DNA of 64,000 nucleotides from Nautilus pompilius (lineage: Eukaryota; Mollusca; Cephalopoda; Nautilida; Nautilidae), in contig JACATO010000307.1 of assembly GCA_018389105.1 (NCBI GenBank), forward strand, positions 2,860,001 to 2,924,000, read 5' to 3'. Below, piece after piece: positions 37,370-49,213 of the stretch (positions are counted from its first letter, which is position 1; the number at the start of each line of letters is the position of its first letter). The position numbers and the translations under genes were made by a program. A model generated the notes under the pieces. It had not been told where the DNA came from. It did no database searches and was given only the letters and a program-made list of their open reading frames with translations.

Positions 37370-37499
37370 ACGTTGCACAAGTAGGTACAGACCATTAATG
37401 TGTTCCCTTGTTTATTATTTCCCGTCTGCGTGAAGAAACTTGACGAACCTGTCAGAAAGGTCACAAAAAACAGAGCCGAGAACTGCTTGTCCATGTTTT
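37370..37499 (-). CDS. Candidate signal-peptide exon of a minus-strand secreted protein
   Basis: On the minus strand a good 3' splice site (ctgctttatttttcag) is followed at once by aaaacATGG, a near-ideal start context (ATG at 37494-37492). The coding sequence begins MDKQFSALFFVTFLTG, which looks like a signal peptide. Two donors are possible: ACAG|GTTCGT after 37449 (phase 1) or AACGT|GTAAGT after 37370 (phase 2, 41 codons plus two bases, with two cysteines near its end). A TATA box and leader exon on the same strand lie 3.6 kb upstream at 41195-41088. Each signal is moderate on its own; the combination is suggestive. Downstream exons are not certain, so the product is unknown. Confidence 0.3.
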
Positions 37500-38659
37500 C
37501 TGAAAAATAAAGCAGTTCTTTCATCAGGTATCCGCCTAAAATGAAGCGAGACGTGTACAAAGATTCTGTAGAGCAGAAACTTAGATTTCTAAAATCTCCT
37601 GGTGATCGGCGAGCGTCTGCACAACTTTACAGGTGTAACTGTCGCTAACCTTACCCGATCTGAGCACGGCAGGGGAACCAACTTCAGTGCACTGCGCATT
37701 CACAATCGAGCGTAACAGCCCTGTCACGTGACTACACTAATATCCACAAGACAGTTACGTGCGATCTAGAATTAAGGATTAAATTCTAAAACAAAACAGA
37801 AACAATAAATGACAGAAACCATAATATAATAATAAAGAAAAACGAATAAAAGAGTAATATGATAGGTAAAAGTCGAGAGAAGGTGGAGTAGAGGAAACAC
37901 AGATGGAGCCAGGTAAATGTCGATGGAATAGCAAAATTCGTAAAGGCCGTGATGGAACCCAGTTCGGTCCTATAGAGTCAGTACCGAGTGTCATGATAAT
38001 AATCGAACACTTGTAAATAATCAGAGTCGGTTTTATTTCAGCGGTGTACAAAAAAAGATTATTTAAAGATTTTTATGTGCTGCAATTTTAGATGGGAACC
38101 AGCTTTCCCACACAAGTCCCTGCGACCTCTGGCGGAGATATTTCTCAAACGCCCTGAAAGACTAAACCGGCCACTTGTCCGTGACCCTGACATCGAGTTA
38201 GACCTCCGCACCTTCTGAACACGCACGGACACCAAGAACATGTTGGCAAGATGTCGGTACCCACTGCGTCTCCAGTTACCTGTCAAGCGTGGCGCAGTCG
38301 CGTAGAAGGCGTTTAGTGTGGGAATAAAACGGTTCTTGCATTCAGGCTACACGTCCAGCCGTCAGTGGTATCTGATCGGTGCCTTGTCATTATTACCCCT
38401 CGGAAGTGTCATTCGTTCGAAAGCTTGGTTACCAGCCCCCTTCAGCGGACTCTTAACAAGCAACTAAGCCGAAAACGACTGGTGAATTTAACAGCAGATT
38501 AGAAATATCTGGAAACCTCGTGGGCGATTTCCGGACCAGGCCGTCGATGGTCTGACACGCTACACGTGTATACGCTTGTAAAGTCTGCGCAAGGGCGGAA
38601 GTGATTCTAACAAATACTGAATATAGCAATAGTTATATTGAGCCAACAAATATTATATG
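37500..38659. other. Mixed-composition DNA, one tRNA-like SINE head
   Basis: At 38289-38299 tggcgcagtcg matches the pol III A-box consensus and is followed about 40 bases later by ggttcttgc (38330), a damaged B box. This could be the head of a decayed tRNA-derived SINE on plus. No gene recognised. Confidence 0.3.
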
Positions 38660-38841
38660 TAGGGGAGACCACCGCGGGCAAACTGTTACAGGGATAAGCT
38701 AGTGGTTCGTTATTACACCTGTAGATAAGCCGTAATCGGCGTCATATGTTTTGACCTTTAAGTTGTCAATTACAGCCTTAACTATACGTTTTACTAGCAA
38801 TCGCTGGTGCTGCCATCAACTAACTTCGGTGGTCTCCCCTA
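38660..38841. mobile_element. Miniature inverted-repeat element (MITE), 182 bp
   Basis: Perfect 15-bp inverted ends: taggggagaccaccg (38660-38674) and cggtggtctccccta (38827-38841). The outer TA on each side fits a TA target-site duplication, as produced by Tc1/mariner-type elements. The 152 bp between are non-coding. No second copy was noticed in the window. The perfect ends suggest a recent or conserved element. Confidence 0.8.
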
Positions 38842-40348
38842 TAATCGGCGCTGATTAAGGTATCTGGGATGATGTTCAGCTTTCTTAAGATGACAAAAAG
38901 ATACTTGGGGGAATAAAAAGAAATGAAACTTTTGCCAAAGTGATTTTTGAGCAACCGTTCATCGTGATGTCTAACGTAGGAGGAATACGAGGGGAGCAGA
39001 AGCCGACCCGAGACTGACCTCACGCGCTGAGGTCGTAAAGGTCTCTCGAGAGAGTGTGGGACAGATTTACCTCCCCACTGCGGAAGAGAAGCAGACTGAA
39101 GGAAGTCCGGCAGGGGGAGTGACACACCACAGGGTGACAGTGAAAACAGTTTACGTTAATAAATCCTCACGTTTATATAAACAGTTTCTATGCTCAGCGA
39201 CTTTCTCTGGGCTGCCCGCCTTCTCGTAGTATATTAAAAAACCCCAATAGTGCTACCACAGGGGGCCGGCACCTGTTCCGACAAACCCTTACCCACCTAA
39301 CTAACAAAAATCCTTTGGAATGCCGATAGAGCAGTTTTAAATTCCGAGTTAACGTGATGACGTCACATATAGACAAGAAGACCTCTACACACACAATAAA
39401 TGCTTAAGGCTGCACTTTTTTGTTTTTAGATATTCAACGGAATAACATTAAATATAAAACGGACTTTTCCCGATTTTCATTTCGCTTTGACGTGCGACTT
39501 ACGAGTAATTTACCCTTTTTAAATATAAGTCGTAGAATTCGAAAGTTTTCTCAGAGCTGTTACCTCAAAGCGGGAATATTTGATGTAGAAATCTGAAGAA
39601 ACAAACAAAAAACGGTCATAAACAGCAAAAAGGAACACATGAATTTTCTATTGTTTTTGAGTTATTTTTATACCCACACTTCATCCTGGCCAGTCCTACT
39701 GGTACAGCAGCAGGTGTGGAGATTAAAGGATAAACTGATGGTAGGTAGTCAGCTCTTTGCAGTATCTATCGTTACTCTGACGACTTGCCCACCTATTAAT
39801 TATACTTCTGTGCAAGCGCGCACAAAGAGGCAGGATGTCTATAATAAACTATCCTTATCATTCGTTTGGTTATATATTTTAAAATACCTTTATTTTCAGC
39901 TGACTACAAACATCAGAGACGGCTAAGATTTCCGGAAGTTAGCGCTTCATTAGGCGAATATCTATATGTTCTAGATGCCTGTCTGATATAAAATATAATA
40001 GAGAAAATAGTCATTGACTTGAAATATCGAAATGTAAAGAAAGGTACCGTTGTGGATTTCAAAAACATTATCTTACTTTTAATATGCACTTCAAATGATA
40101 AAAAAATTACTTTTATCCTGCTTTTCGCTTTTATTCCTCACATCGACGGTTTCCAGTATCATTAGTTACCTGTAAAGCAAAGGGCTTTTACAAACGTGTA
40201 CTCACGTTTTGTTCTGATTCCTTTTGTTTCTTCGTTGTTTACGGTAGACACGATTATTATATCTACCGTCTCACACTTCACTCTGTTTCTTTTCCTTTCT
40301 TGAATTTTTATGTCTTTCTGTCTCATTCAGTTATAACTTTTACAATTC
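38842..40348. other. Mixed-composition DNA without a recognisable gene
   Basis: Short frames (38820-39125 minus, 39639-39926 plus) show no recognised domain. Confidence 0.4.
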
Positions 40349-40356
40349 TCTCTCCA

Positions 40357-40434
<78 letters not shown>

Positions 40435-40644
40435 CATCTCTCTCTCTCTCTCTCTCCATCTCTCTCCATCTCTCTCTCTCTCATCTCTCTCTCTCTCTTC
40501 TCCATCATCATCTTCTCTCTCTCTCCATCTCTCTCTCTCTTCTCCATCATCATCATCATCATCATCCTCTCTTTCTCTCTCTCTCTCTTTTCCATCATCA
40601 TCATCATCCTCTCTCTCTCTCTCTCTCTTTTCCATCATCATCAT

Positions 40645-40685
<41 letters not shown>
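40349..40685 (+). repeat. (CT)n microsatellite with (CAT)n interruptions
   Basis: About 340 bp of CT dinucleotides broken by repeated tccatcatcatcatc blocks. Long open frames on both strands here are artefacts of the repeat. Confidence 0.97.
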
Positions 40686-40687
<2 letters not shown>

Positions 40688-41087
40688 TCCCATTAGCACT
40701 TCTTCTTTCCTCAAATTATACAATGTGTTCATTTTCAGTAAAATAAATGTAATAAATATTTACTAAAATAGATTTTATGTTTAAACACCTTATAGAAAAG
40801 ATTCTTGTGTTAGAAAAAGAAAAAGAAGAGGACAACAAGGATAAGGGCAAAATTAAAGCCAACAGATTAACCCTTCTCAGGCCCGTGGAAATAAAAAAAA
40901 TAGTAGATTTCTGTCGCTTTCTCGGTTTGTAAAACCTTCGCTTAACAAAAACTACCCCAACTGAGATATTTCTGTCGAAGCTACAAAATATTTTATTCCA
41001 TAGAAAAAAAAAGCTATAAATTAAATGAAAACCGATAGAACTACTTTCGGTGACGTACCGAGCATAGAATGAAGTCAGTAAACTTAC

Positions 41088-41195
41088 GGACGGAAGCGGG
41101 CTGCTCTGCGAGAGTAGATCGCTGAAGTCACTCACCTCGGTCGGTCAACGGTGGGAACCGCAGTCAGACAAATCGTCGGCCTCATCTTTATATAT
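41088..41195 (-). promoter_or_regulatory. TATA promoter and possible leader exon, minus strand
   Basis: Minus strand TATATAAAG at about 41195-41187. A start is expected near 41160. Two donors follow: CCGAG|GTGAGT after 41136 and TCC|GTAAGT after 41088. The second gives a leader of about 70 bases without a convincing ATG, which would fit a non-coding first exon spliced to the signal-peptide exon at 37499. The local sequence is CpG-rich compared with its left side. Confidence 0.35.
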
Positions 41196-41974
41196 CGGCA
41201 CCATCCGCCTGCTTCATTCCAAGCGTCGCTCAATTTCCGCAGGTGATTGGTTGCCCCAACTGACTAACGCTTCCACCTACGATCGATATCTCCACCAAAA
41301 ACTACCTTTTTTTTTTTATTCTCGCAATTACCATTAAGGAGGAAGTGGTGAACGGTCGAGGAATCTAAGCTCTTGATTATTCCGCGGACATTAGCCCAGG
41401 GATTCGTTAGAGCTCCGGGTTCACGCACCGATGCCACCGGCACGAAGACAGTCGATGTGTCTCTCTCTGTTTAACGAGGCTTTTGAAAAAAGTTAATAAA
41501 ATGGCGGGGCGGGGATGGGTTCGCATATACAGACTGCGCTGTTCTCTTAAAAACTCGAACTCGAGTTTCGCGTCAGAGTCCGTGGACCCCGTCAGGGGGC
41601 GAGCGGGAAGTTTCCCTCTTTAGATGCGAATGCGGACAGCGGTGACGAGGGAAAAAAACGGGGGAGGGGAAAAGTTCGCTCGATTTTTCTGTTTACTTTC
41701 GGTTTAAGCAAATCTTCTGTCTCCCGCGAGAGGCGGTGGACAGTTGGGGAAAGGGTTAAGGCCGTAACAGCTTGCTGATCGCTGACAGTGGCCCCGGTCC
41801 GCACAGGGTCTACTGACATCAAAGAGACCGGAAACCTGGTCTGTTGACGGAACATCACTTCGATCTGCCCACTACTATTTTCGCAGCGATGCGTCAGACC
41901 CGCAGGAGAACGCAGCATTCGCTGCAGTAAAGGTTACCTTTCCCGATGTGTCTCTCAACGGATGCTTCTTTCGT
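41196..41974. other. CpG-rich DNA without a recognisable gene
   Basis: Upstream flank of the candidate minus-strand promoter. The 108-codon minus frame at 41592-41918 has no recognised domain. Confidence 0.35.
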
Positions 41975-42022
41975 CTTCACGAATTTGCGTGTCATCCTTG
42001 CGCAGGGGCCATGCTAATCTTC
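41975..42022 (-). pseudogene. Truncated U6 snRNA copy
   Basis: On minus the 48 bases contain gaagattagcatggcccc followed by tgcgcaaggatgacacgc and aaattcgtgaag, the conserved central and 3' part of U6 spliceosomal RNA without mismatch to the sequence I know. The 5' stem-loop and the ACAGA box are absent: just before gaagatt the strand reads cagggttagggtta, two telomere-like TTAGGG units. The normal 3' end (GCGTTCC...TTTT) is also replaced. It lacks the catalytic ACAGA element and half the molecule, so it is a pseudogene, probably produced by a retroelement that switched templates. Confidence 0.88.
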
Positions 42023-42039
42023 TAACCCTAACCCTGCCC

Positions 42040-44454
42040 CACAGGTGTAGCAATGATGGCAAGCATTCGTTGAGTGCGAAAATGATCCGTGCGCACCTGT
42101 CGCAGACTTGCACGAGGCCGCAGACAGATTGGCGGAAGAACTGAAGCCGTTAGGCCGCCCAGCTCGCCGAGGAAATGGTTCCCCCCCCCAGAAATGTGGT
42201 TATTGCACAACAGGGTCCTCAACTAAGAATTCGGGGTCAGCGACCAGGCAGAGGCTGAAGGTCGAAGGATACGGGCCGAATTGGGAACGGTACACCCGAC
42301 AAGACGGAAGTCATAGATGGCCTCCGACGCCATATACATTAGGAGCGGGCGGTGACAGGTCACAGCCCACCACAAAATCTGAACAAACACCGTGAGGCAG
42401 ATGAGCCAAAGCGATCACAGATTATAACAGCAGGGACCCTGTACCAGATCTTCGGGGATTGGCAAATCGCTACCGTAGGGAGTAACGTTGTGACTTGAAT
42501 TTAACGTGTTAAATTATTGCACTGGCTTAAAAATGTGGAAAATTAATTTAAAAAGAAAATGATCTCTGTCACTTTGAAATTCATTTTATTTATTTAAGTC
42601 CCCACTATTTCAGCAGTAATTCCACGACCGTCGCTAGGCGCTGGCCAATAAAATGTGTCGTTCGTGCATAGTCGGCGAAGAGTCCTAGACCCGTCAAAAT
42701 GATTAGTGATGTATTTTTTAATGTAAACTCTGAAAGCTTCGAAAGTACACAATCAGTGTTGGCAAATATAAACCCAAACTAAATATAAGTTTTTCTCCCC
42801 TATTCCTTTATTGCATACAGTTTTCCTTCTTCTACAAGCAGACCGCCGTTGAAATTGTCGATCTGTTATCGCTATCCTCGATATTTCCAGTTTTGTTACT
42901 TTATAACTCGATCTATACCATTTCTCATATAAGGTCCCCGGGTCTGCATATCGTCTTCACAATGTGGACAAACTAAAGATTATGTGTAATGAAAACAAAA
43001 TTTCTTATTTTTTCTATGCTTGATGTTTCTAGTTGTAACAATCTTGGGGCACATTTTGGATTTTTGTTCACGATATTCTTAAAATCCCCTTTTTTTTCTT
43101 GGCTGTTTGGTATGTTGACTTTTATAAACCACATGATTAACTTCGGAATACGCTCACCTGTGTGGCTGGCCTCGCCCCATCTATAGACAGATGCTACAAT
43201 AAAAACAGTTTGTGCCTAATTTAGCCATTTGTATGTATATATATACGGTGAGTCTAATGTAAATACCTGTCTCGGTGACAAAGGGATGAGAACGCTTTTT
43301 CTTGTACCAGCGAAATCTGACTTTTAGACCTGCAGCAAGAGCGAGAGGTGTGCATAAGTATCCTTAGTCTTTGTTAATCGTTAACTCGTAGTCCAGGTGT
43401 GCCAGCAGAAGTTGCAGCCCAATGTCAACGACCGTTCTGCACCATCAGCCCTCCGGCATCTTCTGTCTCATTAGAGAAATTCAGACTTTAGTCCGAAAAC
43501 TCGGTCAATCTTCGAAAATGGTCATTTTCTGTTTTGCGTTGACATCTTTCAGACAAAATTTCGAGCTCCTCAATTACTCGTCTTCGCTGTAGTACGAAAA
43601 TTTCTGGTTCGTCCCCCCGAGAACATCTGTGGGACTTCGTGACCGGTGCTTGATGATAATTCGTGGCCCATGAAGTCGTCGACCGACGTGCCCGTCAGCC
43701 AGCTGTCGTAAAGACGAGACGGTAGGTCGGTCAGTTCGCAGTACCCGAGTTGACGACTCTCAACTCGATCGCAAGCATCGCCCTTCTATCGTCCGGCCGG
43801 CCGGTGGTTCTATCTGGCCGCCGTGGAGCTCGTCATCGGAGAGCATTAAATGCCAGTAGCATCGCACGTGAAATCGGAGGACGCGGCGTGGCTGGTCAAA
43901 ACGCCACTCGCGCCCTCTGGCGGAAGTCTACGCCCGCAAGGGCGATGCATGATGCTGCCTTCGTGTTTTACAAATTGTTGTTAAGGTTAGAAGTATGACC
44001 AGCGGAAACGCTGAGTAAGGACTGCGTGGTGACCTGACTATCCCGCTTCAGTCTGCATAAGGTCGGCGAGGTCCGTCTTCGCCAATCTTTGGACACCTCA
44101 CCTGTCTGGCCGCAACTATTTTGCCATCCTAAAGTTCTGGCATCACGATAATTCATGGGATTTTCATATTTCTCATAATTGTGCGCTCTAAGATTCTGTA
44201 AGTCACATCTCTCGGCTACCTACAGGTCTGCGTCCCAATGTCATAGCCACGGTTATTCTTATGCTGAGCTTTCCTTTGCTTATATTAAAAGTAGAAGTGG
44301 TACCGAAGTTTACGGATGTACTGGCCCCGATCCCATGTCTACTCGAGCAATAATCGGATAAGACAGAATGCATGGTGATAATACATACAGAACAGAACCA
44401 TCGGCTCATGGAGGCGACGTGGTGTTGCCATGGTCACCGTTTACGTGTAGTGCG
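42040..44454. other. Mixed-composition DNA without a firm gene call
   Basis: CpG-rich at both ends, AT-rich at 42.5-43.3 kb. A plus frame at 43750-43998 has a weak resemblance to a transposase helix-turn-helix region (ALNASSIAREIGG) but no catalytic motif follows. Confidence 0.35.
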
Positions 44455-44480
44455 GAGAGAGAGAGAGAGAGAGAGAGAGG
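44455..44480 (+). repeat. (GA)n microsatellite
   Basis: Thirteen GA units. Confidence 0.95.
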
Positions 44481-44674
44481 CACGGCTACTATGCGGTCAT
44501 CGTTGACCGTCGGTAGTGCGACATCACAAAGGTGACGGCAGGGGGGTGATGGGCTAGGAAGAAGTAAAATATGCAAGACTGCTCGGCCAATCGCCCCTTC
44601 TGGTAGATTTCCGTGTAGACTGCAGACTCCTTTCCCGACTTGGGTCCGTGTCGGGTGCGGCTTACCACAGTTGT

Positions 44675-45310
44675 TCAAAGAGTTAAAAAGAGGGCCAATT
44701 TATTCGATGTTGAGCCCTTAGCCTCCAGCTCTACCTCTTCATCATCTTCTTCAATTGTTATTTCCTTGAGGTTATCACCACTTAGATTCTCCATATTATG
44801 CGAATCTTTGAGTTCCAACACATCTGCTTCCTCGAGGTCTGCGAAGCCATCCTCGCCAACCTGGCCGTACATCATCTCCCACTGCGTTTGAGAGTCTTGA
44901 AAAGCCTTAAAGTCATTAACCCATTCTTTCCACGGAGCTTTCTGCAAAATTCATAGTGGATGGCCTCACTTCGTCCCATACAGCCTTCATATTCTCGGTA
45001 GCATCCTTGATAACGTAAGCCTCCCAGCAATAACGAACATCTGGCTTGTGCGGACCAGCAGCCGGGACATCATCCCTCTGAGGTAGTAAACCGTGAGCGA
45101 GGCTATCATCCCCTGGTCCTTTACAATGTGGTGGTGTTAGGGGGGGCAAGAAGAGAACCCCAACATTGGGGTGGATGTGGATCAGGTGTTTGGGGGTGTC
45201 CTGGGGCGGTATCTAGGACAAGGAGCACCTTGAACGCAAAGTTAAGACTCCCCGCAGTAGCGTTCAGCATCCACGATAAAACGACTTTTGAGCCAGATTT
45301 TACACCCAAG
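44675..45310 (-). pseudogene. Tigger/pogo-type transposase relic (TIGD-like)
   Basis: Minus strand. The DDE core part is at 45270-45140: LNFAFKVLLVLDTAPGHP contains the second catalytic aspartate pattern (DNAPGHP in relatives), followed by a PPNTTTL block. In other frames follow the downstream pieces: ENMKAVWDEVRPSTMNF and, at 44935-44680, WVNDFKAFQDSQTQWEM and a long acidic tail (DLEEADVLELKDSHN, ITIEEDDEEVE), as found at the C-terminus of Tigger transposases. At least two frame changes and a deletion after PPNTTTL, where a QPMDQG-like motif should be, inactivate it. The N-terminal DNA-binding half is missing; bases beyond 45320 do not match. Confidence 0.75.
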
Positions 45311-45437
45311 TCGTCTTATTAGAAGCCCGATGCCCAGGTAGCGCATTCCTACTGGGTTTACTTAGTGCACCTGGGATCATGGAGTGGTACACGTAGAACT
45401 TTATCGCCCCCTTACCTGACTTAACTGGCTCTGCGTC

Positions 45438-45470
45438 CCTCCTCCTCCTCCTCCTCCTCCTCCTCCTCCT
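45438..45470 (+). repeat. (CCT)n microsatellite
   Basis: Eleven CCT units; the glycine run in the minus frame here comes from it. Confidence 0.95.
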
Positions 45471-48400
45471 ATCAGCTGGTTGTCAAGCTGCCGAGCCCTA
45501 GCCCGGACCGGTGAGTTGCCGAGACTCGTCTTCCGCTGATTCTGGTCGTCTTCTCCGAGGCTGGGTTCCTCAGTCTGGCAGTTATTTTCCCGAGAGAGAT
45601 GCTGAAGCACTCGCAGAACTTCTGATCTTCTCCTACTCCCTTTTATGGGTGTCTGCTCCCTGACTGGAGAAATTTCGTCCCCTGAGTGACGCCTCGCGCG
45701 TGACGTCACTCGTCACCTGACCGCATAATAGCGAAATCGCATACGAAGAAGCGGCCTAAAGAGAGGACTTACTGTATAAGAGTGCATGAGGTTTAGCGAT
45801 CACCTTTAGTGACTAAGTGCTCCTAATATAATATTCTGACGTTATTAATAGTAAAGAAGGTTACTAGGTTTAGTGACTCATGAACTCTATGTAACGATAT
45901 ATATATATCACGGATACCTTATCGACACTATGAAGATCATCACTATAATCAGTATAAGACAGATAAAGACGGGACTTAAAGTATGAATCATGGTGTATGA
46001 CATGCAAAGGTTGGGTTTGCTTATCGTTTCATTAAAATACGAGGTTCTGTCTCTTACGATTACTGCAAAAGTCGGCGCCGAAATCTATACTAAACCAAGA
46101 AGGAAGGTACCCGCGAATAGGCTCGAATCCGTCTTACAGTACTTGTGACAACAATACACCAGCATCGTAAACGATACCGTCACAACATTTACAAAAATAT
46201 CTGGGAAGGCATCAAATTACTTTTCTAAGTGTTTTTTTTTTTTTTTTAATTAATACTGTAATCTAAAATATTCGCTTTATCATTTGGTTTGTAATCTGGC
46301 CAGCGACTGTGGATGAACTGTTAAATATTTAAGTTATCACAGCTCTCTTTCAACATTTTAGATTGATATTAAACCATATTTGCCCCCTTTTTTATGTTCC
46401 ACGTCGCCTTTTGTTGTTGTTATCCACCAGTTTGATGGTGTAACTGTCTTTTGTTCTTATACACCGGTATACTTATTGTAAGAGGTGTTTTATTCTTCGT
46501 TATATATCGTTTTCTTCTAAAGAATTTTACTGTCACGCAGCGGCTTTCTATTGTTATCCCCTGGTTCGCTGTTTTCTTTTGTTATCATAAATCCGTTTGA
46601 ATATTTTGAACAATAAAAATGAAAATATGCAAACGTCTTTAATTTCTTCTCAAAAAGAGAACAGGAAGACATCAAGATCTCGTGATGACGGATATTTTAA
46701 ATTGTTGCCACGCTGCCTCTTAAAGAAGCGTTTGCATTATTTAATTCTCATTTTCCCGGAGAATGGCTTTCAGACCGAAATCTTCAAGATAACAAACGGC
46801 TGTCTTACCCGAGTCACCGATTATGCTCTGTCGCCGTAATTATCCTCCAACCCTGTTTCACGAATTCCTCCACTTCCTTCTCAGTAAAAGCTTTTTCTTT
46901 CTCGCCTTCTCGTTGATTTTAGCAACTCTCTCAAACACCGTTAATTATCACCACGATCAAGCCAGCCCTTATAAACAAACACCGACTTCCTGATTTTGAT
47001 GAGACAGATCCGTCTTGCGGATTTCCTCCGAGGTTTGATTTTAATCAGAGAGTTTCTTATAAAAGATAAAACCTTAAAAATTATATGCCTACCTCTCTAC
47101 CCTTTGTCATTCAGCGGCAATGCTGTGAAACGTGTTTATTGCTTTCAGCCCACAGCTACTTTCTGTTGTTTTTTTGTTTTTTTTTTGTATTTATACAAAG
47201 AATTTATGGTAATGGGTGATTCATTTACCCTTTCACCCCGAAGCTAATTACCGACGCTAACATAAGAAGATTTAAATGTTGTTTTCTGGAACCGAGAGCT
47301 AATTGTTACTGTTAGAATCCGGAATTTGTAGTAATACCTACCGCTCTGACCGGATTCATCCTGAAGCTAATTGTTGTTATCAACATTATGCTGCCTTGAC
47401 GTTATCTCGACCCATCAACCTGAAGTCAATCGTTTATATTAGAGATTCGATGTTGCAGTTAGCTTAAATGTACAGAATGTAGTTCTACCAACTAAATAAA
47501 TACATCAATCAGTCGGTTAGACGATCTCTGATGTTTCTCCGAAATAGCGACGTCTTCCTTAATAAGGCGATGAAACTTCTATTGCATGCTCTACGACTGG
47601 TCTGACCTGTCATTCATACAAAGGAAAAAAGCATAGTTTTGCAACATTTATCGAAATAAGCCGCGATGTGCCGATACTGCTGCCTCCTCACTCATACGTT
47701 CGATTGCCTTTTGACATCTTTAATGTACCCGGCAACAACCGACGAAGATTCATCTCGGCGTTTGAATCTCCAAGGGGATTCTCTGCCAGAAGTACGGAAG
47801 CGCGTAAATGCTTCACAGGTGATGCCAGGCAGGTCTTGGTTCCTATGCATTTCCAGCAGGTCCAGGATTTAATTTCTACTTGTTTGACTCTGATCAGTCC
47901 CGCTGGCTTCATCTCAGGCGCCGACCGTGCTGAGTGGTCTGTGCAGACGAGTTTCGGACAGGGTGCCAACGCGGTGGATGCAATTTGCTCAGTAACTCTG
48001 CTGTAGCGAATCGTTTTGTCATCTCTCGGCTTTTGGTGGAACCAAAGATAAACCTCACGAAATGAGATGACCGAACATATTTCTCTTTTGGAGAATATCC
48101 GTAAGGTAGTGGCGGGAGTCGGATTGAATCCGTACGAGAATTGATTGTGAACCGAGGTTTTAAAAAATGTTTATACTGAAAGTTTAGATCTTTTAGGAGA
48201 AAAAAACCAGGCGAACAACGATATTAGTTGTTCACTTCGCCTGCGTATCCCCTTAGCTTGGCTCCAAATGTTAAAGAATAGACGGCGGAAGGACGCCCGC
48301 CGATAAATATTTTTTATTTCATTTGACAAAAAGAATTTCTCTAATCTGCAGTTTCAGAGTGCGGTGCGAACAGCCCACTCGTGTTCTACTCAAGTTGACC

Positions 48401-49190
48401 TTCTACTGCGGTTGTTGTCCCTGCTGTGCCTGGGCGCACCTCCGCCCAGCATGACGCCCCTGCGAGACACTAAAGCGGTTCGTGATTTCCCAGAGATCGG
48501 CTCGCAATGCGCGATGTCTGGACCAGTCCGACAGTAAGTAGAATTCAAACTGTTCGGTGCCGAGTTAGATTTACTGCTGTGGGTTAACCTTTTGGCATTC
48601 TGAGTCCGGCAGAGATTCGAACTTAACTGAGACCTGACTGGAACGATATAACTATTCCTGAAAAGGGGGTTGGCCTATTTTCTCTCTGTCGAAAAGCACA
48701 AAGTGAACCTTAGCACGTTTAAGAACAGAGGGAACCTAACATCGGGGCTGCACTCGGTCATTCTGGGGAAAAGTCTGGACCAGGGGTTGGTACGAAACCA
48801 CTTCGATATCACATCTAGTAAGATCTCCCCTCCGCCCCCCCCACAAGTATAAGGCTTACCTTATTCTGGAAGGGAGCTGATGTCTGAGACACGTTAGAGA
48901 TTTCTTGATAAATATCCGACAGAAATACGTACCACAGACGGCGGAGAGGGAGAAGCGAAACCCTCCCAGCTCGGACTGGATTCACGACCCCATGAGAAGT
49001 TCACAAACCCTGTCCCATTCTCTGTCTCTACTCTTGTATTTCCATTTCTCTCGCAGTCTTCTCTTCTTCATCCTACGTACGTCGTCGCTTATTTAATGGG
49101 AATTAAAACCAAAGATTTCCCTCTTTATCTGCTCGGTGCAAACGGATAGTGGCGCCATCGTTGGAAAGTCATGCCTACCAAAAAAAAATA
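45471..49190. other. Intergenic-looking DNA
   Basis: Open frames at 47668-48006 (plus) and 47688-47969 (minus) overlap and have no clear family. (TA)n at 45897-45908. ggctcgaatcc near 46120 resembles a pol III B box without a convincing A box. Confidence 0.35.
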
Positions 49191-49192
49191 AT

Positions 49193-49213
49193 ATTATATA
49201 TATATATATATAT
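49193..49213 (+). repeat. (TA)n microsatellite
   Basis: Simple AT run following an A run. Confidence 0.9.

Noticed and set aside
40300-40746. 148-codon and 119-codon open frames on both strands
   Set aside because: They are translations of a CT/CAT microsatellite (S/L runs one way, R/E runs the other).
42989-43186. Plus-strand frame starting MKTKFLIF, signal-peptide-like
   Set aside because: The hydrophobic core is interrupted by charged and polar residues and no splice donor or promoter accompanies it.
43750-43998. Possible transposase helix-turn-helix region
   Set aside because: Only a short ALNASSIAREIGG-like match; no catalytic motif downstream.
47668-48006. 112-codon plus and 93-codon minus frames
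   Set aside because: Mutually overlapping, no recognisable domain, in moderately GC-rich DNA where long frames arise by chance.
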